Positions 37,194 to 46,725 of a DNA stretch of 64,000 nt are shown piece after piece. Origin of the DNA: Dipteris shenzhenensis. Taxonomy: Eukaryota; Polypodiophyta; Polypodiopsida; Gleicheniales. Below the pieces are notes generated by a model, which did not search any database, was not told where the DNA came from, and saw nothing but the letters and a program-made list of their open reading frames with translations. The stretch's first letter is position 1. Each line of letters begins with the position of its first letter. Made by a program: the position numbers and the translations under genes. The stretch lies in assembly GCA_047967505.1 (NCBI GenBank), contig CM106540.1, one strand, 5' to 3'.

Positions 37194-38360
37194 CTAATGT
37201 AGACACAAACATGAAAACCAAAAACAAAAAACAAGAGAATACATTGAGAAAGCATATGAGAATACATTGGCAAAGCATAAGAGAATACATTGAGAAAGCA
37301 TATGCTCATGCTTATGCATAAGCATATGAGCATATGCTCATGCATAAGCATAGGCATAGGCATAGGCATAGGCATATGCTTATGAAAAGAAGAGAAAAAG
37401 AGAGGAAAAAAGAAGAGAAAGAAAGGAAAAGGAGAAGAAGAAGGACATGCATAGGCATATGCTTATGAAAAGAATAGAAAAAGAGAGGAAAAAAGAAGAG
37501 AAAGAAAGGAGAAGGAGAAGGAGAAGGAGAAGGACATGCATAGGCATAGGCATAGGTATAAGAGAAGGAGACATATGCTCATGCATAAGCACAAGCATAA
37601 GAGAAGGAAGAGGGAAAAAGAGCATAAGCATAAGAGATATGGAAAGAAAGCATATGCTTATGCTTATGCCTGAGCATATGAGCATAAAAGAAAAAGAGAG
37701 AAAACTTAAGCATAGGCAAATACATATGCTTATGAAAAGAGATCGAAAGAGGGAAAAGAGGGGGAGAAAGAGAGAGGAAAAGAGGAAAAGAGAAGGAGAA
37801 GGAGAAAGAGACATATGCTCATGCGTAAGCATAAGCATAAGAGAAGGAAGGGGGAAAAAGGGCATTTAAGCATAAGAGAAAAAAAAAGAAAGGATATGCT
37901 TATGCTTATGCATGAGCATATGAGCATAAAATAAAAAGAGAGAAAGCATAAGCTTGTGCTTATGCATGAGCATATGAGCATATGCTCATGCATAAGCATA
38001 GGCAAATACATATGCTTATGAAAAGAGATTGAGAGAGGGGAAAGAGAGGGGAAAAGAGGAAAAGAGATTGAAAGAGGAGAAAAAGAAGAGGGAAAAAGAG
38101 CATAAACATAAGAGAAGGAAGAGGGGAAAAGAGATTGAAAGAGGGGATAAAAGAGGGAAAAAAGAAGAGGGAAAAAGAGCATAAACATAAGAGAAGGAAG
38201 AGGGGAAAAGAAATTGAAAGAGGGGAAAAAGAAAGGAAGGAAAGGAGGAAGAGGGGAAAAAGAGATTTAAAGAGGGGATAAAGAAGAGGAAAGGTGCTAG
38301 CTGCAGACCAATGTAAATAACAAAAATAACAAAAGGAAAAAATAGGAAGGACTTTCTTAC
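37194..38360 (-). repeat. Low-complexity intron of the CACTA-1 Transposase_24-like gene
   Basis: Bounded on the minus strand by CCAG/GTAAG at 38,361/38,360 and ATTAG/GC at 37,194/37,193, so 1,167 bp. The plus strand is almost all purine (GAGAAAAAGAGAGG-type runs) interrupted by ATGCTTATGCATAAGC-type words that are partly self-complementary. Long open frames on either strand here (for example 37,380-37,865) are artefacts of the repeat. The same intron in CACTA-2 is 2,138 bp, so it expands and contracts. Confidence 0.8.
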
Positions 38361-38396
38361 CTGGAATAGTCCCGCTCGGTGTTTTGTGGACTAGCC
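38361..38396 (-). other. 36 bp mini-exon of the CACTA-1 gene
   Basis: On the minus strand CTCTTTTGTAG/GGCTAGTCC...ATTCCAG/GTAAGAAAG: textbook acceptor and donor around a 36 bp exon. CACTA-2 has the same exon (55,682-55,717) with the same splice sites. It lies upstream of the ATG, so it would be 5' UTR. Splicing is inferred from sequence only. Confidence 0.65.
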
Positions 38397-38947
38397 CTAC
38401 AAAAGAGAGGAAACATACCATTTTTCAAATAACTAGTTAGAGGAAGGAGGAGTTTAGAGAAGCAACTTCTCAAAGGGATTGGATTGAGGAGACAAGCATA
38501 AGTCTACAAACAAGGAGAAAGCATAAGCCTACAAACAAGGAGAAAGAGAAGGAAGAGAAATACCAAAAAGAGAAGAGGAGAGTCTTCTTTCTTTCACAAA
38601 ATCTCGTTTTTTGTCTTTAACCCTTGAAAATCAAGCATGAAAACTAGCACATAGCCTTAGCAATACAAGGAGAAACATGCTTCAACACTCATAAAATGAA
38701 ATCTCACAAAAAACGAACCTACATTGCTTAAAGAGACTCACCTTCTTGAAAAACTCCTTTTCACACAAGCAAAGAGGGAGAAGGGTGGAGAGGAAGCACA
38801 AGTGCTAGGAGAGGGGCTGAGTAGTGGAGAATAGAGAGGAGGAAAGCGAGGTCGTCGAATATAAGGTGGGAGGAGAAATTTTTGCTTTTCCTACAATAAC
38901 CTATGCTAAAGAAAGCGTCGCGCGAGGTTTCGGGTGTAAGCCCCCAG

Positions 38948-39060
38948 CGTCGCTATATAGCGACACTTATATCCAAAAAGCGTCGCTATATAGCGACAGA
39001 ACATGGCAAAGTGTCACTATATAGCGAGGGAACATAGCAAAAAGTCGCTATATAGCGACA
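38948..39060. promoter_or_regulatory. Palindrome cluster between the two divergent CACTA-1 genes (4 copies)
   Basis: Four copies: three exact GTCGCTATATAGCGAC and one GTGTCACTATATAGCGAG, spaced about 17-20 bp apart. They lie between the 5' end of the minus-strand gene (about 38,830) and the tnp2 start (39,169). The position suggests a shared promoter region bound by the same protein that binds the element ends. Confidence 0.65.
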
Positions 39061-39834
39061 GTTCAAGGCACTTATTATTAGAAAAGAGAAAAGAAGCTCA
39101 TGGGTGGCTATTTTTTGGATCTTAATAGATTTCCTTGCAACTCATGTTGTGATTTTAAAAGTATGCAGATGGAAGGGATGAGTTGAAGCTTGCCAGATGA
39201 TGCGCCAACGCCCGAGAGCACAGAGTGGCTTACGAAGAGATTGTATTGTCATTGCACTCATTGCAAGCGAGAAGTGCGACATCAACATCATATTATCATG
39301 CACCACTTGCGGATGTATGGGGAGGAGCCCAAACCAGTATCCACCGTTGGTGTTACAGTGGTGATGGATTATCGGTAAGTCAATGCTATTTGAGTTCATG
39401 GTTAATATTGGATACCATTATGACACGAAACCTTGAGACAAGATCTTATATATACACGAAATCTTGAAATAGGATGAGGAGGGTGACGAGGGTGCGCATA
39501 TACCTTCACACTTTGAGCAAGACTATAGTATCTCGGATGATGACGAGGGTATGGTGGACATGATGGATTCTATTTTTAGGGGCACTACATCACATGTACA
39601 CGTGATGTCAGATTCTGAGGTCAAAATGCAAGAGTTGCAATCAACACAGTTGTACGAGGGTGCTAGGATGTCTAAACTACGGGCTTGTCTCTCAATCTTG
39701 AATCTACAAGCAAAGTATGGGTGGTCGGATACAAGTGTCTCGGCCTTAATGAGGTTAGCTCCTGCATTGATTTGACTTATTATTTGGATATTGTTTGTTT
39801 TGAGAATCATCATGTATGTTTGAGAATCATCATT

Positions 39835-40025
39835 ATTTGAAGCCTTTGTATCCCCACTTTTTCTCTCTTTTATCCCCACTTTTTCTCTTTTCACTTTCCC
39901 TCTTTTTCTCTCTTATCTCCTCTCTTTTTCTCTCTTATCTCCTCTCTTTTCTCCTTTTTCTCCTCTCTTTTCCTCTCTTTTCTCCTCTCTTTCCTCCTCT
40001 CTTTTCTCCTGTCTTTCCTCCCATG
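39835..40025 (+). repeat. Polypyrimidine tract in a tnp2 intron
   Basis: About 190 bp of TTTTCTCTCTT, CTCCTCTC and similar, inside the intron between tnp2 exons 2 and 3. It resembles the tract in the Transposase_24-like gene intron but lacks the ATGCATAAGC words. The open frame across it is low-complexity and not a gene. Confidence 0.75.
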
Positions 40026-42235
40026 TGAAGCTTCAATAGCCTACTATTGAGCAAATAGATACAAACCTTTGTCACTCTAATTCAAAGAATGCAGGAGTCT
40101 ATAAATGTTTGCTCAATGTGAGGTTGTAAGGTTCTAAGCTTGCTCAATATCTTACAAGGATTCTAAGCTATAGGATTAGTGTACCGAATCATCATTATTC
40201 AAAGCCTATTTATGTTTGAATTGTGATAGGTTGCTCCAGAAGATGTTAACTGCACCAAATACCATGCCCGCATCAAGAGATGAAGCGAAGAAGATGCTAA
40301 CAATGGTGGGTATGGATTATGATACCATCCATTCTTGCCGTAATGACTGTATTCTCTTTCATTGTGAGCATGGAGATTGGGCTAGTTGTCTGAAGTGTGG
40401 GGAACAACGATATAGAGATGACTTGTAGGTGAGCAAATACCGGTAAAGGTCTTGAGACACTTTCCCATCATTGCAATAATACAGCACATATTCAGATGCA
40501 AATCCATAGCGGAGTTGATGACATGGCATGCATCTCATCAGTCCACTAATGACACATTGAAGATTCCCGCAGATTGTGCAGCTTGGAAGCACATAGACAA
40601 TCAGCTGTAGGATTAGTGTACTGATAATTGTGATGTGTCAGTGTAATTATGATTATGTTATATTGTTGACATGACTTCTTTGTTGCTTTGACAGTTCATC
40701 CTCCCAATTACAATAGAAGGGTGCTTACAAGGAGATGTTAGAAATGCTATATTCAAGATTAGTGGTATTGTGAGGTATGCTTACTATCAAATTGCATTGA
40801 TTGCATTTTCTTCAATTTAAGCTGAATAATCTGTAGACTGATTATGAATATATCTTACATGGGCATGTGAAATAGGTGGATATCTCAAAAAGAGATCTCC
40901 ATATCAAGCATCAAGAAGGCTAGGGTGAAATCCATCGAAGCCGTATGCTTGCTTGAGAAGCACTTTCCCTCAAGCATTATGACAACTCAAGTGCACTTGC
41001 TTGTGCACATAGTTGATGAGGTGGCCATTGCAGGTACCGTTCATAGTTGGTGGATGTTTTTTCTTGAGCGGTTTATGAAAACTTTGAAGGGATTTGTAAG
41101 ACAAAGAGCAAGACCTAAAGAAAGCATGGTAGAGGGATGGCTTGTGCAAGAGTCATTAGTATATATCACGGAGTTTCTTGCATCCATGGATCTCGATATG
41201 CTGCAAGCTTGGCATAACAAGGATGATGATTGCATCATTGGCAAGGTTCTCCAAGGAAAATGGATTGAAAGAAAGATGAGCGAAGAGCAAATGGAGAAAT
41301 TCAATAAGTTTTATATCCTCAATAATAAGGAGATGCAGAAGTGGATTGAGAGATATGAAGCGGCCAAAGCAAAAAGAATGAATGCAAGGACTAGATTCAG
41401 AGTAATGTACAGGCGATCACAACCATATCCATGGGATTTGGCTCTTCTCGCCACTCACATGTCACTTGATTGGCTACAACTCGCTCTATGTAAAGCCGAA
41501 CGTGATGGAGAGACAATAAACAAGCACGAGCGAGAGTTATCATCTGGATGTATGATGCATGTAAGTTTCTTACCTCTTGACATAATTAAGTAATTATTTA
41601 GGGCAATATACACTATAAAATATATGCATTTTCATTGTTTTAATGATGCTCTTTTACATTACAAAAAGTACAGTGCATTATGGTCATATGAATGACATTT
41701 TCGCATGGAACACATTGATTCAAAGAGAGTGACATATGATTGTGGAGTCATGGCTACCTTCACACAAGATAGCTGAGCAAGTGCTTCGAATACCAATCTT
41801 CTCTCCTCACAATTGGATTATTATGGAACCATACACGAAATCTATGAAGTTGATTTCAGACGATTTAGTATTTTCATTCTTGATGTAAAATGGTTTAGAA
41901 CTATTTACAACGGTCCCCATGCGACAGTGAGAAAAGACAGTAGTGGTTTCTTTGCAATAGACTCCACCAAAATTTGGACCGATGAAAGTGATATTTTGTT
42001 CTTCCCGAGCACTGTGAGCAGCTGCATACTAATGATTTAATTAATCGAAGCTTTTGTTTTTAAAGATCCATTGATACATGTACTTAAGCATAATTTCATA
42101 TATGTAATTGATGGAATTTGGCACCCATCTTCAATATAGATGGTTTTTCATCTGCATCGTTCTGATCCAAGATGGTGGTACGTGATCCAAGTTGCACCAC
42201 GAAGTAAGTAAAATTTTGAAGATAGAGATGGGGAT

Positions 42236-42532
42236 ATGGAGATGCCACTACCAATGCCGGATCCAATTGATCTAGATGGATCTAGCGAAGAAGATGAAGA
42301 TCACAATATGAGCCAAGAGGAAGATGCGCATAATGACATCGTACGGGAGGAAGATGGAGATCATGATATTGAGGAAGAAGCCGACGATCATCAAGAATCA
42401 GCACACTTTATTGAAGAAGATGATCAAGTACTCTTAGGTGAACGTACGATGCTAGAGTACAATGATGATATAGGAGAACAACTCGGTATAGAGTTAGAGA
42501 TAGACTTGTTTGGCGCGTTAGACTTGGCTTAA
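42236..42532 (+). CDS. Acidic C-terminal segment of tnp2 (CACTA-1)
   Basis: 98 codons in one open frame, MEMPLPMPDPIDLDGSSEED onward, with very high Asp/Glu content and ending IDLFGALDLA. CACTA-2 has the same segment on the minus strand at 45,702-45,367 with about one residue in seven changed by eye. A more distant relative lies at 61,118-61,383. It follows a W-W-Y-V-I-Q-V-A-P motif that normally closes the conserved part of tnp2, so it is the variable tail of that protein rather than a separate gene. The open frame persists although the rest of the gene is dead. Confidence 0.65.
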   Translation: MEMPLPMPDPIDLDGSSEEDEDHNMSQEEDAHNDIVREEDGDHDIEEEADDHQESAHFIEEDDQVLLGERTMLEYNDDIGEQLGIELEIDLFGALDLA

Positions 42533-42738
42533 GATGAAACCGTTGATGTAAATGCTCTTCATTGATTTTTTCCCATCTCAAACTTGGACATGAATATATG
42601 AGCTTTAAAGGCTTGATGTACATGCTCTTGTACTTTTATTCTCTCAAAAGATCAAACCTGTATGAAAATTTAAAAAAAATTGTCATTGGGAAAAACTATC
42701 TTTTAAGGTCCGTATGGGAAAAAAAACTCTCTATAAAA

Positions 42739-42814
42739 CGTCGCTATAGAAAACTATCTCAGTGTCGCGATATAACAACAATTACCAATTTGATAAAAGT
42801 CGCTATATAGTGAC
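42739..42814. promoter_or_regulatory. CACTA-1 right subterminal palindrome cluster (degenerate)
   Basis: Three partial copies: CGTCGCTATAGA, TGTCGCGATATA and AGTCGCTATATAGTGAC. They are more decayed than the left and middle clusters but in the mirrored position about 100 bp from the end. Confidence 0.6.
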
Positions 42815-42838
42815 CCTTAACGAACCCCGCTTCCAATA

Positions 42839-42910
42839 CTAATGATTAGCACCCCGCGCATGCTAAACGTCGGTACTTAAGCGTCGCAATAGGATCGGTG
42901 TGTAGTAGTG
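42839..42910 (-). repeat. CACTA-1 right terminal sequence
   Basis: Read on the minus strand it begins CACTACTACACACCGATCC, then TATTGCGACGCTTAAGTACC, and matches the first 72 bp of CACTA-2 (44,975 on) at most positions. This fixes the right end of the element and the family assignment. Confidence 0.85.
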
Positions 42911-43020
42911 TGCATATGAATTGCAAGTAGCAGAAATTCAAGAAGCTAAGGAGGAGAGTAAGCTAAGGAGTGGAGAAGGAGGAGTATATGAAGGTCATTC
43001 ATCAGTATCAAAAGCTGTTC

Positions 43021-43727
43021 ATTACCTCACATGAAGAGATCAGGGGTTTCATATGTGAGCCAATGCACATTGAGCTAAAAGAAGGCAGCAATCCTATGTT
43101 TTAGAAGTTGAGGAGAATACACAAAGAGCTTTTGCATGTGTCGAGAGAGGAGTTAAATAAGTTTGTCAAAGCTAGGCTAATATATCCGGTGGAGCATTTA
43201 GATTGCAGCAATCCAGTGGTAATCATTCCCAAGCACATAGGAGGATGGAGACTATGCATTGATTACAAACCTCTTAATGTGGTAACAAAAAGCAATCATT
43301 ATCTTCTTCTTTTTATTGATAATATATTGGATAGAGTGGCAGGGTATATAAGGTACAATGTGTGTGATGGATATTCTGGATGTACTTCCAAATCTCAATT
43401 GCAGAGGAAGATCAAATCAAAACTACATTTATCACACCATGGGATTGCTTTTATTACAGAGTAGTGCCATTTGGATTGAAAAATGCACCGGCATGGTATC
43501 AGCAGAATATTGATGATGAAGTGTTAGCCCCTTTCATTGATAAATTTATGAGAGCATTTCTGGATGATATATGTCTATACAGTTCCAAGAGAGAGCATGC
43601 ATGGAGGCTGGATCAAGCGTTCCATAGAATGGATGAAATGGGAGGACATTTCAATCCACGGAAGTGTCATTTGGGATGCTCCACAGTGAAGTTATTGGGA
43701 CATATAGTGTCTCAAAATGGCATTTAA
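43021..43727 (+). pseudogene. Gypsy A reverse transcriptase
   Basis: RT domain in two frames. The first (43,108-43,464) has NPVVIIPKHIGGWRLCIDYK and then NVCDGYSG. The second (43,380-43,727) continues with ISIAEEDQIKTTFITPWDCF, VVPFGLKNAPAWYQ and RAFLDDICLYS, so the YxDD-type catalytic motif is present as FLDD, and ends GHIVSQNGI. A single indel near 43,372-43,382 separates the frames. The palm and catalytic residues are otherwise well conserved. There is no protease upstream because CACTA-1 and a deletion lie there. Confidence 0.9.
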
Positions 43728-43936
43728 CTTGATCTAGAGAAGGTGAAAGCCCTTATCTTACTTCTAGCTCCCTCTACATCTAAACAGTTACTAACTTTTG
43801 TGCAGAAAGTGAAGTATATGACAAGATTCATACATTTGGTCTCTCAGTTGTTGTACCCTTTGCAACAAGCTATGAAAGAAGAGGGAAAGAAGCTATGAAA
43901 GAAGAGCCTCTACAATGGAGTGAAGATTGAGAAGCA

Positions 43937-44416
43937 GTGTTCAATAGAGTGAAGGAAGTGTTGGGAGAGATTGCATGTGTGAAAGCTCCAGATTTCTCTC
44001 ATACCTTTTATGTAAACCCGTCATTTGGACTAGATGCTGTGGGAGCCATCTTATTGCAAAAAGGGGAGGAGTCCCATTATATGAGGCCTATGTATTATGC
44101 TAGCAGAGTTAAGACAGAAGCAGAGAGGAGATATACAGAGGCAGAGCTAGTTCTGTCAAGTTTAGTGTATGCTTGCAGGAAGTTCAAGGCATATCTTATC
44201 TCGAAGCCATTTGTTGTTTTGACTTACTACACTTTATTGCCTCAATTGGTCAATAATTCAGCCCTTTCTCGGAGTATGATGAAGTGGTTGGTTGAACTAC
44301 AAGAATATACTTTCTCATTTTTGGTGGAGAGCACTTCTAGAGCCACACTGGCAGATCTGTTAACATACAAAGAAAGTCCCATTTTGGTGAAAGAAGTGGA
44401 AAAGAGGATAAGCTAA
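43937..44416 (+). pseudogene. Gypsy A RNase H (first copy)
   Basis: Standard gypsy RNase H after the RT connection region: FYVNPSFGLDAVGAILLQKG, then PMYYASRVKTEAERRYTEAE and FVVLTYYTLLPQLVN, and WLVELQEYTFSF near the end. The first catalytic position, usually D in a V-x-x-D/x-S context, reads VNPS, so it may already be lost. The ORF is open for 159 codons. It is followed within 50 bp by the second RNase H. Confidence 0.8.
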
Positions 44417-44465
44417 AGGAGGCTATGTGATTAATGATTTAGAGAGAAAGTTGATTTAGGAGGGA

Positions 44466-44741
44466 GTGCATCTGGAAGCTAGAAGCAATAATGAGGCAGA
44501 GTATGCAGCATTATATGAAGGGTTAAAGGCTGCACTAAAGCTGAAAATTCATAAGATAATGATCAAGGGAGATTCTCTATTAGTAGTGAAGCAAGTCATG
44601 GGAAGTTGGCAAGCAAGAAACCTGAGGTTGAGAGGGTATCTAGCCAAAGTAAGAAGGCTGCTTCATCAATTTAGAACATGGAACACCCAGCATGTCGAAG
44701 GGAGGATAATCAAATGGCACATGAGTTGGCTCACGAAATGA
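44466..44741 (+). pseudogene. Gypsy A second RNase H (archaeal-type, aRNH)
   Basis: RVT_3/RNase HI-like domain: SNNEAEYAALYEGLKAALKL, then IMIKGDSLLVVKQVMGSWQ. The catalytic E (NEAEYAAL) and D (KGDSLLV) are present. The N-terminal DGA motif is missing because the frame opens after it. Two RNase H domains in tandem before integrase are known from the plant Tat lineage. The end has decayed (KWHMSWLTK in place of an N-x-x-A-D-x-L-A-like motif). Confidence 0.8.
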
Positions 44742-44974
44742 GTGATCAAGATCTAGTGATAGCAAAGCTTGAAGATCCCTTGTACAGAGGGAGAGAATAC
44801 TTGGTTTAGGTAGTGGATTTCTTACTTAACTAGATATCTACCTCAAGAGCTTAAGAAGAGTCAAAAGTATCACTTCATACAAAAGAGAAGAATATATGAT
44901 GATTGATGATGAGCTTTGCATGAGAGGGGTTGATCAGGTTTTAAGGAGAGTGCCCTCGAGAGAAGAGATACATT
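44742..44974 (+). other. Gypsy A linker between aRNH and integrase
   Basis: Degenerate coding sequence with several stops, but YLPQELKKSQK and ELCMRGVDQVLRRVPSREEI are readable near 44,840-44,972. These match the usual segment before the integrase HHCC zinc domain. Confidence 0.6.
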
Positions 44975-45050
44975 CACTACTACACATGGATACTATTGCG
45001 ACGTTTAAGTACCGACGTTTAGCACACGTGGGGTGCTAATCGTTGGTATT
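44975..45050 (+). repeat. CACTA-2 right terminal sequence
   Basis: CACTACTACACATGGATAC, then TATTGCGACGTTTAAGTACC and GACGTTTAGCACACGTGGGG. It aligns with the reverse complement of 42,839-42,910. Confidence 0.85.
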
Positions 45051-45068
45051 GGAAGCGTGCCTCATGAA

Positions 45069-45194
45069 GCATCACTATATAGCGACTTTAGGTAAACGTC
45101 GCTATATAGCGACGATTTCTAAAGTCGCTATATAGCGACATTTATCAGAATTGTAAGTGGCACTATATAGCGAGACTGAGTTTTTATAGCGACG
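45069..45194. promoter_or_regulatory. CACTA-2 right subterminal palindrome cluster (4-5 copies)
   Basis: ATCACTATATAGCGAC, two GTCGCTATATAGCGAC copies, GGCACTATATAGCGAG and a half-copy TTATAGCGAC. Better preserved than the matching cluster in CACTA-1. Confidence 0.7.
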
Positions 45195-45366
45195 TTTTGC
45201 AAAGAGCTTTTTTTCTCATATCGACCTTAAAAGTTAGTTTTCTCCAATGGCAATTTCTTTTTAATTTTCATACATGTTTGATCTTTTGAGAGAATAAAAG
45301 TATGAGAGCATGTACATCAAGCCTTTGAAGCTCATATATTCATGTCCAAGTTTGAGATGAAAGAAA

Positions 45367-46513
45367 TCAATGAAGAGCATTTACATCAACGGTTTCATCT
45401 TGAGCCAAGTCTAATGCACCAAACAAGTCTATCTCTAACTCTATACCAAGTTGATCTCCTATATCATCATCATACTCTAGCATCGTACACTCACCTAAAA
45501 GTACTTCATCATCTTCTTCAATAAAGTGTGGTGATTCTTGATGATCGTTGTCTTCTTCCTCAATATGGTGATCTCCATCTTCCTCCCCTGCAATGTCATT
45601 ATGCGCATCTTCCTCTTGGCTCATATTGTGATCTTCATCTTCTTTGCTAGATTCATCTGGATCAATTGGATCCAGCATTGGTAGTGGCATCTCCATATCC
45701 ACATCTATATCTTCAAAAATTTGCTTACTTCATGGTGCAACTTGGATCACGTACCACCATCTTGGATCAAAACGATCCGGATGAAAAACCACCTATATTG
45801 AGGATGGGTGCCAAATGTCGTCAATTATATATATGAAATTATGCTTAAGTACATGTATCAATGGATCTTTAAAAACGAAAGCTTCAATTAATTAAATCAT
45901 TAGTATGCACCTGCTCATAGTGCTCAGGAAGAAAAAAAGTATCACTTTCATCGGTCCAATGTTTGGTGGAGTCTATTGCAAAGAAACCGCTACTATCTTT
46001 TCTCACTGTTGCATGGGGACCGTTGTAAATAGTTCTAAACCATTTTACATCAAGAATGAAAATACTAAATCGTCTGAAATCAACTTCATAGATTTCACGT
46101 ATGGTTCCACAACTGTGAGAAGAGAAGATTGGTATCTAAAGCATGCTTTCTTGTATGAGGTTAGCCATGACTCCACAATCATACATGACTCTCTTTGAAT
46201 CGATGCGTTCCACATGAAAATGTCGTCCATATAAACACAATGCACTGTACTTTTTGTACTATAAAAGAGCATCATTAAAACAATAAAGATGCATCTATTT
46301 TATAGCATATATTGCCACAAATAATTACTTAATTATGTCAAGAGGTAAGAAACTTACATGCATCATACATCCAGATGATAACTCTCGCTCGCGCTCGTTT
46401 ATTATCTCTCCATCGCATTTGACTTTATGTAGAGCCAGTTGTAGCCAATCAAGTGACATGTGTCTACAAAATATCCGTGCTCCCTCTGAGTTCTTGCGCG
46501 TGCATCCGCACAT
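45367..46513 (-). pseudogene. tnp2: CACTA-2 tnp2, C-terminal exons
   Basis: Minus-strand counterpart of 41,450-42,560 in CACTA-1. Exon at 46,464-46,325 reads MSLDWLQLALHKVKCDGEII then ERERELSSGCMMHVSFLPLD. A second piece lies at about 46,275-45,905, and the acidic tail at 45,702-45,367 (110 codons open, ending DVNALH). Homology to CACTA-1 stops at about 46,464, where unrelated DNA leading to the SINE head begins. The upstream half of the gene lies beyond the nested inserts at 54,363-55,013. Confidence 0.8.
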
Positions 46514-46658
46514 CTACTGTGTACACCCGCGCGCATCGCGGACTAGTCGCGGATAGTTTTTCTAGGCTTTTGCAAAACTGTAAAAGATCCCACGCCCCCC
46601 CTCTCTTCTCTTTATCTTTCTCTTCTCCTTCTCCTCTCCTCTCCTCTCTTTTTATTAA
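46514..46658. other. Spacer with CT-rich tract, possibly SINE body or tail
   Basis: Unique sequence followed by CTCCTCTCCTCTCC-type tract up to 46,650. On the minus strand this tract directly follows the tRNA-like head (TTTAATAAAAAGAGAGG), so it could be the tail of that SINE. Confidence 0.4.
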
Positions 46659-46725
46659 AGAGTGGGATTTGAACCCAAGACCTCCCCCTTCACAAGGGGG
46701 AGGCTTATCATTGGGCCAACAGATA
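46659..46725 (-). mobile_element. tRNA-derived SINE head or tRNA pseudogene with His-like GTG anticodon
   Basis: Minus strand: TGGCCCAATGATAAG fits the pol III A box, and GGTTCAAATCC is a near-perfect B box about 43 nt on. Between them CCCCC/TTGTGAA/GGGGG forms a 5 bp anticodon stem (8 bp with flanks) and a 7 nt loop, in which T-T-GTG-A-A puts GTG (His) in the anticodon place. A 5 nt variable loop and a T stem (TTGGG/TTCAAAT/CCCAC, one mismatch) follow. The acceptor ends (TTATCTG and TCTTTAA) do not pair, so it is not an intact tRNA. A GA-rich tail follows. SINE head is the likelier reading. Confidence 0.6.

Larger units (their letters stand above)
35629..38830 (-). pseudogene. CACTA-1 Transposase_24-like gene (TNPA-type position), broken
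   Basis: Minus-strand multi-exon gene. The non-coding first exon ends near 38,748 (CAAGAAG/GTGAGT), a mini-exon lies at 38,396-38,361, and the main exon begins at 37,193 with ATG at 37,191-37,189 (MGSRRTSDEYGNPRRRRHHD). Basic N-terminus, then a Pro/Thr-rich stretch, then MTYEEAARFFSLLS. A TAG follows where CACTA-2 has a sense codon, so the frame is stopped at about residue 91. Further open pieces (36,885-36,535 and 36,407-36,156) carry the conserved region: RRSTLRTSITKGRAKPSWAD, then FFKKQNR and SHFGAGERLAL, similar to the plant Ptta/En/Spm Transposase_24 domain. A TAA also interrupts near 36,535. The C-terminal exon ends in a serine run from AGT repeats (about 35,680-35,700). Confidence 0.8.
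39169..42532 (+). pseudogene. tnp2: CACTA-1 tnp2 transposase, catalytic core deleted
   Basis: Exon 1 starts at ATG 39,169 with a TGA six codons in, then continues STEWLTKRLYCHCTHCKREV to a donor at 39,374. Exon 2 lies at about 39,473-39,755. A further exon at 40,226-40,428 carries MLTAPNTMPASRDEAKKML, then SCRNDCILFHCEHGDW and CLKCGEQ, the cysteine-containing N-terminal tnp2 signature. It runs on to LKIPADCAAWKHID (about 40,600). The catalytic centre of tnp2, several hundred residues, is missing between about 40,612 and 40,690. The C-terminal DUF4218-like domain is at 40,925-41,593 (LVHIVDEVAIAGTVHSWWMF, TLKGFVRQRARPKESM). More C-terminal exons follow near 41,690-42,040, and an acidic tail at 42,236-42,532. 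Without the core it cannot catalyse transposition. Confidence 0.88.
35325..42910 (+). mobile_element. CACTA-1: En/Spm-type DNA transposon, non-autonomous
   Basis: Right end GTAGTAGTG at 42,910 is the reverse complement of CACTACTAC, matching the start of CACTA-2 at 44,975. TGC flanks both sides (35,322-35,324 and 42,911-42,913), the 3 bp target duplication expected for CACTA elements. Joining the flanks at that TGC gives a continuous Gypsy A. Contents from left to right: palindrome cluster, 56 bp inverted repeat, Transposase_24-like gene (minus), palindrome cluster, tnp2 gene (plus), palindrome cluster, right end. The left end starts ACACTCTAATAAATG and lacks about 140 bp present at the left end of the third copy (63,507), so it is probably truncated, and the TGC match could then be chance. 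Confidence 0.85.
42911..44974 (+). mobile_element. Gypsy A middle piece (RT to aRNH) between two CACTA right ends
   Basis: 2,064 bp of gypsy coding sequence flanked on both sides by right ends of CACTA elements pointing towards it. It reads RT, RNase H, second RNase H and the linker before integrase (LRRVPSREEIH), stopping exactly where CACTACTAC begins at 44,975. Confidence 0.85.

Noticed and set aside
37380-38421. Overlapping 150-160 codon ORFs on both strands
   Set aside because: Same low-complexity intron in CACTA-1. Both strands are open because of composition.
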